Assembly: GCA_007121115.1 (NCBI GenBank) | Contig: SKMI01000186.1 | Coordinates: 1 to 6,693 of the forward strand | Reading direction: 5' to 3' | DNA length: 6,693 nt | DNA from: Paracoccaceae bacterium | GTDB lineage: Bacteria; Pseudomonadota; Alphaproteobacteria; Rhodobacterales; Rhodobacteraceae | Shown here: positions 1-6,537 of the stretch, one piece after another | How the letters are laid out: each line of letters opens with the position of its first letter | Position numbering within the stretch: the first letter of the stretch is position 1 | Made by a program: the position numbers and the translations under genes | The notes under the pieces: generated by a model | Told to the model about the DNA's origin: nothing | Seen by the model: the letters and a program-made list of their open reading frames with translations, nothing else | Databases searched by the model: none

Positions 1-416
1 GCGACGGGCACGCCCTCTTCGATCAGCGCGCGCGCCTCCTCCGGGCGCGCCTCGCCATGGATCGGCGCCTCGGGCGCCTCGCCCAGATGCATCTGCCGCG
101 CCTGTTTGGCGAAATCCTTGCCGACATAGCTGGAATTGGCCTCCAGATGGGCCTTCAACGCGCGCAGCTTCGCCTCCAGTTCCGGGTTGGCCGATGCCAT
201 CGGCTGCGGCGTATCGACCTGCGCGGCAGAGCGTTCGCGCCCCTTGGCCACCGACTTGACAACCGACGGCGCCATCAACGCCTTGCGCACGTGCTTGTCA
301 TCGCAGACCGGGCACGTCACCTGCCCCGCTGCGCAGAGCTTGTCGAAGGCCGCGTTCGACTGGAACCAGCTTTCGAAACCATGCCCATGGCTGCATTCCA
401 GAGCGAAACGGATCAT
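1..416 (-). CDS. DUF1178 family zinc-ribbon protein (partial, C-terminus off window)
   Basis: This gene reads leftwards from an ATG at 416-414 and stays open to the window edge, giving 138 residues. The protein starts MIRFALECSHGHGFESWF and continues with an N-terminal zinc-ribbon-like module: Cys8, His10/His12, then a CPVC pair at Cys35 and Cys38, followed by the KALMAPSV segment typical of DUF1178. A Glu/Ala/Lys-rich helical region (about residues 75-120) and a LIEEGVPV segment near the edge also fit the family, whose members are about 140-160 residues, so only a short tail is missing. The biochemical function of DUF1178 is unknown; the cysteine pattern suggests metal binding, which is an inference. 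An AGG-containing purine stretch lies about 9 bases before the ATG. The gene is divergent from the peroxidase gene and shares its 123-base upstream region. Family assignment is confident and role is not. Confidence 0.9.
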   Translation of the reverse strand, partial: MIRFALECSHGHGFESWFQSNAAFDKLCAAGQVTCPVCDDKHVRKALMAPSVVKSVAKGRERSAAQVDTPQPMASANPELEAKLRALKAHLEANSSYVGKDFAKQARQMHLGEAPEAPIHGEARPEEARALIEEGVPV

Positions 417-445
417 ACCCAGAGACCTTTAAACACCGCATCAGA

Positions 446-451
446 CTTATA
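446..451 (-). promoter_or_regulatory. Candidate -10 element for the DUF1178 gene
   Basis: On the minus strand this reads TATAAG, five of six matches to the sigma-70 consensus and conspicuous in a GC-rich region, about 30 bases before the DUF1178 start codon. The best -35-like hexamer upstream (TTGCAT) sits only 14 bases away, shorter than ideal, so the assignment is tentative. Confidence 0.3.
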
Positions 452-481
452 CGCCCCCACCCGCAATGCAAGCACGCAAGC

Positions 482-509
482 TTGAAAGCCCCCCGCGCCA
501 TCCTAGGCT
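482..509 (+). promoter_or_regulatory. Candidate promoter for the peroxidase-lipocalin pair
   Basis: A TTGAAA hexamer (482-487, five of six to TTGACA) is followed after 16 bases by TAGGCT (504-509), a weak but alphaproteobacterial-looking -10. Transcription would start near 516, leaving a leader of about 24 bases that contains an AGG ribosome-binding element (531-533 region) before the ATG at 540. This layout also argues against translation from the upstream in-frame ATG at 513, which would lie at or before the transcript start. Confidence 0.45.
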
Positions 510-539
510 ACGATGCGTCCAGACAACACAGGTGTCGCC

Positions 540-1082
540 ATGCTCAAACATCTGCCGCGTTTCGCCGCCGCCACCGCGGCCGCAGCCATTGGCCTGAGTG
601 CCAGTTTCGCCGCCACCCCCGCCCCGGCGATCAGCTTCACCGCGCTTGACGGCACCGAACTGGCGCTCGAGGACTGGCGCGGGCAACCGGTGCTGGTGGT
701 CAACACCGCCTCGCTCTGCGGCTTCACCCGGCAGTATGACGATTTGCAAGCCATGCATGAGCGCTTTGGCCCGCGCGGGCTGGTGGTGCTGGCGGTCCCG
801 TCCGACGACTTCCGCCAGGAACTGGGCAGCGACGCCGAGGTCGCCGAATTCTGCGAGGTCAATTTCGGCCTGACCATCCCCATCACCCGCATCACCCCCG
901 TGCTGGGCGCGGACGCGCACCCGTTCTACCGCTGGCTCGCCGATGAACACGGTGTCCGGCCAAGCTGGAACTTCAACAAGGCGCTGATCGGCCCCGAGGG
1001 CGATTTGCAGGGCTTCTGGGGCGCCACCACCCGGCCCACCGCGCGCCCCATCACCCGAGCCATCGAAGCGGCGCTGGACTGA
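540..1082 (+). CDS. Secreted glutathione peroxidase-family protein (thiol peroxidase)
   Basis: A 180-residue protein of the GPx branch of the thioredoxin fold, which reduces H2O2 or organic/lipid hydroperoxides. Residues 1 to about 24 look like a Sec signal peptide: Lys3 and Arg7, then an Ala-rich hydrophobic core, with cleavage near SFA|A. This predicts a periplasmic enzyme. The catalytic tetrad of the family is present: Cys60 in NTASLCGFT, Gln93 in FRQELG, and Trp143-Asn144 in WNFNK. The peroxidatic residue is an ordinary TGC cysteine codon (717-719), not selenocysteine. Cys105 (EFCEVNFG) sits where the resolving cysteine of 2-Cys, thioredoxin-type GPx proteins is found, so the reductant is probably a thioredoxin-like protein and not glutathione (inference). 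Translation from 540 is chosen over the in-frame ATG at 513 because the signal peptide starts cleanly here and an AGG lies about 8 bases upstream. Only 3 bases separate its stop from the next gene. Confidence 0.92.
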   Translation: MLKHLPRFAAATAAAAIGLSASFAATPAPAISFTALDGTELALEDWRGQPVLVVNTASLCGFTRQYDDLQAMHERFGPRGLVVLAVPSDDFRQELGSDAEVAEFCEVNFGLTIPITRITPVLGADAHPFYRWLADEHGVRPSWNFNKALIGPEGDLQGFWGATTRPTARPITRAIEAALD

Positions 1083-1085
1083 CCG

Positions 1086-2141
1086 ATGCCGCGCGCCCTT
1101 GTCCTTCTCACCGCCTTGTTCTGCGCGGGCGCAGTTTCGGCGCAGGGGTTCGCCGGGCTGGGCACTACGGCCGAGGATTTCGCCCAACCCCAGCGCGGCA
1201 CGGTGCTGGAATTTCCTCGGGATCACGGCGCCCACCCCGACTACCGCATCGAATGGTGGTATCTGACGGCAGTGCTCGACGGCGCGGACGGGCAGGACTA
1301 CGGCGTGCAATGGACGCTCTTCCGCTCCGCCCTCGCCCCTGCCAGCAGTGCCGGCTGGGACGACCCGCAATTCTGGATGGGCCATGCCGGGCTGACCACC
1401 GCCGACGCGCATTTCAGCGCCGAGCGGCTGGGCCGCGGCGGTGTGGGCCAGGCGGGGGTGACGGCAGAGCCCTTCGCCGCCTGGATCGACGATTGGGAAA
1501 TGCGCTCCACTGCCGAGGCCAAAGCCGATGCCTTTGACGCCCTAAGCGTCCGTGCTCGCGGCGGTGATTTCGCCTTCGACCTGCAATTCGACGCCGAGGG
1601 CCCGCTGGTACTGCAGGGCGACGGCGGCTATTCGGTCAAGTCCGACGATGGGCAGGCCAGCTACTACTACTCGCAACCCTTCTTCACCGTCACCGGCACG
1701 CTGGACCTGCCCAAGGGCGCGGTCGAGGTGACCGGGCAGGGCTGGCTTGACCGCGAGTGGTCCAGCCAGCCGCTGGCCGAGGATCAGGACGGCTGGGACT
1801 GGGTGTCGCTGATCTTCGACGATGGCAGCCGCATGATGGGGTTCCAGTTGCGCGGGGCGCGCGACACCTTCACCTCGGGCACCTGGATCGCGCCCGATGG
1901 CACCGCCACCCCCGCCCCCCATGGCGCTGTCCACTTCGACGCGCTGGACCACGCCCGCGTCGCCGGGCGCGAGGTGCCGGTGCGCTGGCACATCACCTGG
2001 CCCGAGCGCGACGTGGACATCCGCACCACGCCCCTGAACCCGCAAAGCTGGATGGACACCGCGATCGCCTATTGGGAAGGGCCGCTGCGGTTCGAAGGCA
2101 GCCACAGCGGGCGCGGCTATCTGGAAATGACCGGCTACTGA
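1086..2141 (+). CDS. Secreted lipocalin-like protein, CrtC/AttH (COG5621-type) family
   Basis: A 351-residue protein. Residues 1-19 form a short signal peptide (MPR, a hydrophobic core, then VSA|Q), so the mature protein is predicted to be periplasmic. The body shows the signatures of the AttH/CrtC lipocalin-like family: FPRDHGAHPDYRIEWWY at residues 43-59, FWMGHAGL near 96-103, and WLDREW at 220-225 followed by WDWVSLIFDDG. Two lipocalin-like beta-barrel halves are expected from known members. Family members include carotenoid 1,2-hydratases and many secreted 'predicted hydrolases' of unproven activity, often encoded next to an ABC exporter. Here the partner is instead a peroxidase gene 3 bases upstream. 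The signal peptide and the lack of any carotenoid genes argue against a CrtC role. No clear Shine-Dalgarno is seen, so coupling to the upstream gene is likely. Substrate or ligand is unknown; a hydrophobic ligand or lipid is an inference. Confidence 0.85.
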   Translation: MPRALVLLTALFCAGAVSAQGFAGLGTTAEDFAQPQRGTVLEFPRDHGAHPDYRIEWWYLTAVLDGADGQDYGVQWTLFRSALAPASSAGWDDPQFWMGHAGLTTADAHFSAERLGRGGVGQAGVTAEPFAAWIDDWEMRSTAEAKADAFDALSVRARGGDFAFDLQFDAEGPLVLQGDGGYSVKSDDGQASYYYSQPFFTVTGTLDLPKGAVEVTGQGWLDREWSSQPLAEDQDGWDWVSLIFDDGSRMMGFQLRGARDTFTSGTWIAPDGTATPAPHGAVHFDALDHARVAGREVPVRWHITWPERDVDIRTTPLNPQSWMDTAIAYWEGPLRFEGSHSGRGYLEMTGY

Positions 2142-2154
2142 ACGCAGGGCTGCG

Positions 2155-2175
2155 GAAAACCGGTTTTCAAACCGG
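2155..2175. repeat. Overlapping palindromes in the hom leader
   Basis: GAAAACCGGTTTTC (2155-2168) is a perfect 14-base palindrome. It overlaps a second inverted repeat, CCGGTTT (2160-2166) with AAACCGG (2169-2175), separated by only two bases. It begins 13 bases after the lipocalin stop codon. It could be a protein-binding operator or a weak terminator hairpin, but no T run follows, so rho-independent termination is not well supported. Confidence 0.6.
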
Positions 2176-2200
2176 CGTGAAGTGCAATAACAGTGCGGCG

Positions 2201-2217
2201 CCGACCGCACCGGTCGG
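2201..2217. repeat. Hairpin in the hom 5' leader
   Basis: CCGACCG (2201-2207) and CGGTCGG (2211-2217) form a perfect 7-base-pair GC-rich stem around a three-base CAC loop. It ends 15 bases before the GGAG ribosome-binding site of hom (2233-2236), so it would be in the transcribed leader if the promoter lies upstream. No leader peptide rich in Thr, Met or Ile codons is visible, so classical attenuation is not supported. Confidence 0.5.
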
Positions 2218-2243
2218 ACCCACCCCTGCCCCGGAGCCGCCCC

Positions 2244-3530
2244 ATGCCCGACCCCTTGCGCCTTGGTATTGCCGGACTGGGCACCGTGGGTGTCGGCGTG
2301 GTCAAGATCGTCCAGACCCACGCCGAGTTGCTGGCCGCCCGCTGCGGTCGACCGGTCAGCATCAGCGCCGTCTCGGCCCGCTCGCGCGGACGCAACCGCA
2401 GCGCCGATATCTCCGCCTACGCGTGGGAGGATGATCCGGTGGCGCTGGCCCGGCGCGAGGATGTGGACGTGGTGGTCGAACTCATGGGCGGCGAGGATGG
2501 CCCGGCCCTCGCCCTCACCCGCGCCGCCATCGCCGCCGGAAAGGATATCGTCACCGCGAACAAGGCGCTGCTGGCCGTCCACGGCCAGGAACTGGCCGAA
2601 GACGCCGAAGCCGCCAGCGTCGCCCTGCGCTTCGAGGCGGCGGTGGCCGGCGGCATCCCCATCATCAAGGCCCTGACCGAAGGCATGGCCGGCAACCGCA
2701 TCACCCGCGTCATGGGCGTGATGAACGGCACCTGCAACTACATCCTGACCCGGATGGAGGACGCTGGCCTGCCCTATGAAACCGTTTTCGACGAGGCCGC
2801 GCAGCTCGGCTACCTCGAGGCCGACCCGAACCTCGATGTCGGCGGCATCGACGCGGCGCACAAGCTCACCCTTCTCGCCGCCATCGCCTTCGGCACCCGG
2901 CCCCATTTCGGCGCCATCGATATCGAAGGCATCCAGCGCGTCTCGATCGCGGATATCCGCCACGCCGCCGATCTGGGCCTGCGAATCAAGCTGCTGGGCG
3001 TGGCGCGCATGACCGGGCGCGGGCTGGAACAGAGCATGTCGCCCTGCCTGGTGCCCGCCGACAGCCCGCTGGGGCAGTTGAAGGGCGGCACCAACATGGT
3101 GGTGATCGAAGGCGACAGCGTGGGCCAGATCGTCCTGCGCGGCGCGGGCGCGGGCGAGGGACCGACCGCCAGCGCGGTCATGGCCGATGTGGCCGATCTG
3201 GCACGCGGTCTGACGCTGCCCCCCTTCGGCCAGCCCGCCGCCACGCTGACGCCGGTCACGGCGGCGCGGGCGACGGCGGCCAAACCCTTCTACCTGCGCA
3301 TGACCCTGTTGGACCGCCCCGGCGCGCTGGCCCGGGTCGCGGCCTCGCTGGGCGATGCCGGGGTCTCCATCGACCGGATGCGCCAGTATGGCCACGAAGG
3401 CACTGACGTGCCGGTGATCATTGTCACGCACAAGACCACGCGCGATGCCATCGACCACGCGATGACGCTGTTCCGCGACACCGGCGTGGTGGTGGATGAC
3501 CCCGTCGCCATGGCCATCGAACACGTCTGA
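2244..3530 (+). CDS. hom: Homoserine dehydrogenase (monofunctional, ACT-domain)
   Basis: A 428-residue cytoplasmic enzyme that reduces L-aspartate-4-semialdehyde to L-homoserine with NAD(P)H, the branch to threonine, methionine and isoleucine. The N-terminal Rossmann fold carries GLGTVG at residues 11-16. The catalytic domain has Asn106-Lys107 (TANKALL), GGIPIIKAL, GVMNGTCNYIL, and the signature Glu192, Asp198, Asp203 and Lys207 in the EADPNLDVGGIDAAHKL block, matching the known hydride-transfer and metal-site residues. Residues from about 349 to 428 form an ACT domain (FYLRMTLLDRPGALARVA), which in this family usually mediates feedback inhibition, typically by threonine. There is no aspartokinase fusion; the length is normal for the monofunctional bacterial form. 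The ATG at 2244 is preferred over the in-frame GTG at 2193, since GGAG lies 7 bases upstream of it and the 17 extra residues are low-complexity Arg/Pro. The leader carries two inverted repeats. Confidence 0.97.
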   Translation: MPDPLRLGIAGLGTVGVGVVKIVQTHAELLAARCGRPVSISAVSARSRGRNRSADISAYAWEDDPVALARREDVDVVVELMGGEDGPALALTRAAIAAGKDIVTANKALLAVHGQELAEDAEAASVALRFEAAVAGGIPIIKALTEGMAGNRITRVMGVMNGTCNYILTRMEDAGLPYETVFDEAAQLGYLEADPNLDVGGIDAAHKLTLLAAIAFGTRPHFGAIDIEGIQRVSIADIRHAADLGLRIKLLGVARMTGRGLEQSMSPCLVPADSPLGQLKGGTNMVVIEGDSVGQIVLRGAGAGEGPTASAVMADVADLARGLTLPPFGQPAATLTPVTAARATAAKPFYLRMTLLDRPGALARVAASLGDAGVSIDRMRQYGHEGTDVPVIIVTHKTTRDAIDHAMTLFRDTGVVVDDPVAMAIEHV

Positions 3531-3627
3531 CCACCCCGCACACCTGCCGCCTGCATTCTCGTGCTGGAAATACTCAAGTGCACGCCCGCCAGACCGCGCA
3601 TCGCCCGCGACAGCGCGCCCCCTGCCC

Positions 3628-3653
3628 CTTCATCTTGCCCAAAATACCCACTC
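3628..3653. repeat. Rhodobacterales-type intergenic sequence element (candidate)
   Basis: The stretch starting CTTCATCTTGCCCAAA and continuing ATACCCACTC resembles a short motif that I recall recurring between genes in Rhodobacterales genomes, usually seen as CTTCATCTT(T)...AAATACTCC or its complement. A shorter related piece, GGAAATACTC, occurs at 3566-3575 in the same gap. Function unknown; the repeat status rests on memory and was not computed. Confidence 0.35.
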
Positions 3654-3683
3654 TCCACCCCAGGCTTGCGCCACCCCTCACAC

Positions 3684-3697
3684 TGGTAGCGCTCACG
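3684..3697. promoter_or_regulatory. LacI-family-like operator upstream of glpX (candidate)
   Basis: TGGTAGCGCTCACG matches the symmetrical LacI-family operator form TGTTAGCGCTAACA at 11 of 14 positions, with the central AGCGCT intact. Its centre (3690/3691) lies about 57 bases before the predicted transcript start of glpX, a position suited to an activator. In Rhodobacter sphaeroides the LacI-family regulator CceR is known to control central carbon genes, including gluconeogenesis, which makes such a regulator a reasonable candidate (inference). Confidence 0.35.
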
Positions 3698-3711
3698 CCC
3701 GCCACACGGGC
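3697..3711. repeat. Small inverted repeat before the glpX promoter
   Basis: GCCCG (3697-3701) and CGGGC (3707-3711) form a 5-base-pair stem around CCACA. It abuts both the operator-like site and the -35-like TTGTCA. It is too short and lacks a T run, so it is a poor terminator candidate for hom. Confidence 0.3.
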
Positions 3712-3741
3712 TTGTCAGCAAGGCGCCAGCGGGTCTAGACA
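3712..3741 (+). promoter_or_regulatory. Candidate promoter for glpX-recJ
   Basis: TTGTCA (3712-3717, five of six to the -35 consensus) is followed after 18 bases by TAGACA (3736-3741, three of six to the -10). The predicted transcript start near 3748 leaves a leader of about 27 bases containing AGGA at 3764-3767, seven bases before the glpX ATG. The weak -10 would fit an activator-dependent promoter. Confidence 0.4.
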
Positions 3742-3774
3742 CATCCAACCGCTTTTCAGCCACAGGACCGCCCC

Positions 3775-4740
3775 ATGACCCTGACGCCCCCGACATTTCA
3801 TGACCGATTGCTTTCCCTCGGCCTCGCCCGGGTGTCCGAGGCCGCCGCGCTGGCGTCGGCCAAGCTGGTGGGGCGTGGCGACGAGAAGGCCGCCGACCAG
3901 GCCGCGGTGGACGCCATGCGCAACCAGCTCAACATGCTCGACATCAAGGGCGTGGTGGTGATCGGCGAGGGCGAGCGCGACGAGGCGCCGATGCTCTTCA
4001 TCGGCGAGGAGGTCGGCACCGGCGACGGCCCCGAAGTGGACATCGCGCTCGATCCGCTCGAAGGCACCACCCTGACCGCCAAGGACTTTCCGAACGCGCT
4101 GACGGTCATCGCCATGGCCCCGCGCGGAACGCTGCTGCACGCGCCCGACATCTACATGGACAAGCTGGCCATCGGGCCGGGCTACGCGCCCGGCGTGGTG
4201 ACCATGGACATGTCGCCCTCGGACCGCGTGCGCGCGCTGGCCGAGGCGCGCGGCTGCGACCCGTCGGACATCACCGTCTGCGTGCTGGAACGCCCCCGGC
4301 ACGAGGCGATGATCGACGATCTGCGCAGTACCGGCGCGGCGATCCGTCTGATTATGGACGGCGACGTGGCGGGCGTGATCCATTGCGCCGAACCCGAGGT
4401 GACAGGGATCGACATGTACATGGGCTCGGGTGGCGCGCCCGAAGGCGTGCTGGCGGCGGCGGCGCTCAAGTGCATGGGCGGGCAGATGTATGGCAAACTG
4501 CTCTTCAACAACCAGGACGAGATCGCCCGCGCCCGCCGCGCCGGGATCGAGGATCTGGACCGCGTCTACGCCCTGAACGACATGGTGCGCGGCGACGTGA
4601 TCTTTGCCGCCACGGGGGTGACCGATGGCTCGGTCGTCCACGGCATCCGGCGCGAGCCGGGCTGGCTGACCACCGAAACCCTGCTCATGCGGTCCAAGAC
4701 CGGCTCGCTGCGGCGCATGAGCTACCGCACCCCCGCCTGA
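3775..4740 (+). CDS. glpX: Fructose-1,6-bisphosphatase, class II (GlpX)
   Basis: A 321-residue cytoplasmic phosphatase that hydrolyses fructose 1,6-bisphosphate to fructose 6-phosphate in gluconeogenesis; class II enzymes in related bacteria can also act on sedoheptulose 1,7-bisphosphate, relevant if this organism runs the Calvin cycle. Family signatures are all present: GRGDEKAADQAAVDAMR (residues 33-49), GEGERDEAPML (64-74), DPLEGTT (93-99), GSGGAPEGVLAAAALKCMGG, and ATGVTDG near the C-terminus. The metal ligands known from E. coli GlpX map to Asp41, Glu65, Asp93, Glu96 and Glu223. Length is normal. AGGA (3764-3767) gives a well-placed ribosome-binding site. A 244-base region with a promoter and operator-like site separates it from hom, so glpX probably has its own transcript. 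Its stop is 3 bases before recJ, which suggests co-transcription. Confidence 0.97.
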   Translation: MTLTPPTFHDRLLSLGLARVSEAAALASAKLVGRGDEKAADQAAVDAMRNQLNMLDIKGVVVIGEGERDEAPMLFIGEEVGTGDGPEVDIALDPLEGTTLTAKDFPNALTVIAMAPRGTLLHAPDIYMDKLAIGPGYAPGVVTMDMSPSDRVRALAEARGCDPSDITVCVLERPRHEAMIDDLRSTGAAIRLIMDGDVAGVIHCAEPEVTGIDMYMGSGGAPEGVLAAAALKCMGGQMYGKLLFNNQDEIARARRAGIEDLDRVYALNDMVRGDVIFAATGVTDGSVVHGIRREPGWLTTETLLMRSKTGSLRRMSYRTPA

Positions 4741-4743
4741 GCG

Positions 4744-6537
4744 GTGCGCGCTCCGGCCCCGGCACCCGCCGCCCCCGTCGCCGCCCCTTTGGCCGCGCCC
4801 TTTCTGGGTGTGGCAAACTCGGTCACGGGGCGATTCTGGACCGGCCCGGAGGCCGAGGTCGACCGCGCCGCCCAGGCGCTGGCACAGCAGCATGACCTCC
4901 CGCCCGCGCTCAGTGCCGTCCTCGCCCGGCGCGGGGTGACACCGCCCGAAGTGCCGGGCTTCCTCGCTCCTTCCCTGCGTGATCTCCTGCCCGACCCGCT
5001 CAGCCTGCGCGATATGGACCGCGCCGCCGAACGGCTGCTGACGGCGCTGGCGCGGCGCGAGCGGATCGCCGTCTTCGCCGACTATGACGTTGACGGCGGC
5101 GCCTCGGCGGCGCTGCTGGTCCGCTGGCTGCGCGCCATGGGCCACGGCGCCACGCTCTACATCCCCGACCGGATCGACGAAGGCTACGGCCCCAATGACG
5201 CCGCCATGGCCCAGCTTGCCCGGTCGCACGACCTGATCGTCTGCGTGGATTGCGGCGCGCTCAGCCACGGACCCATCGCCGCCGCCCAAGGCGCCGATGT
5301 GGTGGTGCTGGACCACCATCTGGGCGGCGAGACTCTGCCCCCGGCGCTGGCCGTGGTGAACCCAAACCGGCAGGACGAGGCCGCAGGCCTCGGACACCTC
5401 TGCGCCGCCGCCGTGGTCTTCCTGCTGCTGGTCGAGTTGAACCGGCGGCTTCGTGGAGAAGGGCGGACGGGGCCGGACCTGATGGCGATGCTGGACCTGG
5501 TGGCGCTGGCCACCGTGGCGGATGTGGCACCGCTCACGGGGGTCAATCGCGCCTTCGTCCGGCAGGGGCTGCGTGTCATGACCCGGCGCGACCGCGCGGG
5601 GCTTCGGGCGCTTTCGGATGTGGCGCGGCTGGACCGCGCGCCTGCCGCCTATCACCTGGGCTTCGTGCTGGGGCCGCGCGTGAACGCGGGCGGGCGCGTG
5701 GGCGCCGCCGATCTGGGCGCGCGGCTCCTGATGACCGACGATCCGCACGAGGCGGCGGCGCTGGCCGAAAAGCTGGAGGCGCTGAACGCCGAACGCCGCG
5801 ATATCGAGGCCACTGTGCGCGCCGAGGCCATGGCCCAGGCCGAGGCGCGCGGCGCGGACGGCCCGCTGGTCTGGGCCGCGGGCGACGGGTGGCACCCGGG
5901 CGTCATCGGGATCGTCGCGGCAAGGCTGAAGGAGGCCTTCGGCCGCCCGGCGGTGGTCATCGGCTTCGACGGCGACGAGGGCAAGGGCTCTGCCCGCTCG
6001 GTGCCGGGGGTCGATCTGGGCGTCAGCGTGCAGCGGCTGGCGGCCGAAGGCATGATCACGCGCGGCGGCGGGCACCCGATGGCCGCCGGGCTGAGCCTCG
6101 GCCGCGGGCAGCTGGATCCGGCGATGGCGCGGCTGGGCGATCTGCTGGCGCGTCAGGGCGCCGACCGGGGCCCGGCGGCGCGGCTGCGCATCGACGGGCT
6201 GGTGATGCCCGGCGCGGTCACGGTCGAGGCGATCGAGGCGCTGGAACAGGCCGGCCCCTATGGCGCCGCCGCCCCCGCGCCGCGCTTTGCCATGGCCGAT
6301 GTGCGGGTCGAGCACTCCCGCCGGGTGGGCGAGACGCATCTGAAGCTCAGCCTCGGCGACGGCGCAGGCCGGACGCTGGACGCCATCGCCTTCGGCGCTT
6401 TCGAGGGCCCGCTTGGCCCCATGCTGGAGGCACATCGCGGACGCAGCGTGCATGTGGCCGGGCGGCTGGAGATCAACAGCTACGGCGGTCGCACCCGCCC
6501 GCAGTTCCGCATCGACGACGCTGCGGCACCGGGCTGA
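4744..6537 (+). CDS. recJ: Single-stranded-DNA-specific 5'-3' exonuclease RecJ
   Basis: A DHH/DHHA1 phosphoesterase of 597 residues (within the 560-600 range usual for RecJ) that resects single-stranded DNA 5'-3' in RecFOR recombination, mismatch repair and base-excision repair. The DHH core shows DYDVDGG at 113-119, YIPDRIDEGYG, VDCG at 168-171 and DHH at 190-192, which together provide the Mn/Mg ligands. The DHHA1 half shows GPRVNAGGR at 310-318, WHPGVIGIVAARL near 384-396 and RGGGHPMAAG at 440-449. A C-terminal OB-fold follows, from about residue 478 on (LRIDGLVMPG, LKLSLGDGAG, HVAGRLEINSYGG). The start is uncertain: GTG at 4744, three bases after the glpX stop, adds an Ala/Pro-rich stretch of about 18 residues before FLGVANSVTG, where related proteins usually begin. 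TTG at 4789 is an alternative. Neither has a good Shine-Dalgarno, so coupling to glpX is likely. Confidence 0.96.
   Translation: MRAPAPAPAAPVAAPLAAPFLGVANSVTGRFWTGPEAEVDRAAQALAQQHDLPPALSAVLARRGVTPPEVPGFLAPSLRDLLPDPLSLRDMDRAAERLLTALARRERIAVFADYDVDGGASAALLVRWLRAMGHGATLYIPDRIDEGYGPNDAAMAQLARSHDLIVCVDCGALSHGPIAAAQGADVVVLDHHLGGETLPPALAVVNPNRQDEAAGLGHLCAAAVVFLLLVELNRRLRGEGRTGPDLMAMLDLVALATVADVAPLTGVNRAFVRQGLRVMTRRDRAGLRALSDVARLDRAPAAYHLGFVLGPRVNAGGRVGAADLGARLLMTDDPHEAAALAEKLEALNAERRDIEATVRAEAMAQAEARGADGPLVWAAGDGWHPGVIGIVAARLKEAFGRPAVVIGFDGDEGKGSARSVPGVDLGVSVQRLAAEGMITRGGGHPMAAGLSLGRGQLDPAMARLGDLLARQGADRGPAARLRIDGLVMPGAVTVEAIEALEQAGPYGAAAPAPRFAMADVRVEHSRRVGETHLKLSLGDGAGRTLDAIAFGAFEGPLGPMLEAHRGRSVHVAGRLEINSYGGRTRPQFRIDDAAAPG

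Noticed and set aside
513..539. Upstream in-frame ATG as the start of the peroxidase
   Set aside because: It would put nine polar residues (MRPDNTGVA) before a clean signal peptide, has no ribosome-binding site, and lies at or before the predicted transcript start.
717..719. Selenocysteine at the peroxidatic position of the GPx-family protein
   Set aside because: The codon is TGC, an ordinary cysteine, with no in-frame TGA.
1086..1145. Lipoprotein signal with Cys13 in the lipocalin-like protein
   Set aside because: The residue before Cys13 is Phe, which does not fit a lipobox, and a standard VSA cleavage site follows at residue 19.
1086..2141. Carotenoid 1,2-hydratase CrtC
   Set aside because: The family resemblance is real, but the protein has a signal peptide and there are no carotenoid genes nearby, which fits the secreted AttH-like branch better.
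2160..2175. Remnant of a tRNA anticodon arm in the hom leader
   Set aside because: It shares GGTTTTCAA with the tRNA-Glu anticodon arm at 6648-6656, but the loop size is wrong and no T arm or acceptor stem can be found around it, so chance is the better explanation.
2193..2243. GTG start extending homoserine dehydrogenase by 17 residues
   Set aside because: The extension is Arg/Pro-rich and overlaps the leader hairpin, and it lacks a ribosome-binding site, while the ATG at 2244 has GGAG at the right distance and the normal family N-terminus.
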